Source of the DNA: Thermodesulfobacteriota bacterium
GTDB lineage: Bacteria > Desulfobacterota > Syntrophobacteria > BM002
DNA: 5,363 bases
NCBI GenBank assembly: GCA_947259475.1
Contig: CAMYLW010000339.1
Location: 1-5,363 of the forward strand
Direction of reading: 5' to 3'
How positions within the stretch are numbered: position 1 is the stretch's first letter; every line of letters starts with the position of its first letter. The notes beneath the pieces are model-generated. The model searched no databases and was not told the origin of the DNA. It saw nothing but the letters and a program-made list of their open reading frames with translations. The translations under genes were made by a program, and so were the position numbers. Shown in pieces: positions 5,357-5,363 of this stretch.

Positions 5357-5363
5357 CTATACA

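Overview
The window looks like chromosomal DNA from a Gram-negative bacterium of intermediate GC content. An AsmA-type envelope protein points to an outer membrane, and cobO and cobU point to cobalamin or cobinamide metabolism. The intergenic gaps are filled with short degenerate repeats of a style I associate with Desulfobacterota (the former Deltaproteobacteria) and neighbouring phyla. That placement is an inference from style, not a demonstrated assignment. All supported genes lie on the + strand.

Layout: (1) 19-2138 is one AsmA-family gene in two reading frames. The N-terminal part (19-1347) has the membrane anchor and a low-complexity linker. The C-terminal AsmA domain (1353-2138) continues one frame over, and the join is best explained by a single missing base near 1303-1308. 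(2) 2139-2570 is a 432-base gap with GGAATAGTGG-type repeats and no convincing gene. (3) 2571-3479 encodes an unrecognised 302-residue protein with one N-terminal membrane segment. (4) 3480-3672 holds a long imperfect inverted repeat and a small GC-rich hairpin. (5) 3673-4083 encodes a small stand-alone DUF1566 protein. (6) 4084-4207 carries TCTCCGTGTC repeats. (7) 4208-4723 is cobO (corrinoid adenosyltransferase). (8) 4723-4787 is an imperfect inverted repeat. (9) 4808-5323 is cobU (adenosylcobinamide kinase/guanylyltransferase). A ribosome-binding site at the right edge suggests another gene starts at about 5364.

CobO and CobU act in the same route: CobO adenosylates the corrinoid, and CobU then activates adenosylcobinamide to its GDP form for attachment of the lower ligand. 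No functional link is visible between this pair and the AsmA, unknown or DUF1566 genes.

The most unusual feature is not a gene. Four successive intergenic gaps each carry a different family of short degenerate repeats, and in two of them (more weakly in a third) the repeats form complementary arms that could fold as hairpins.
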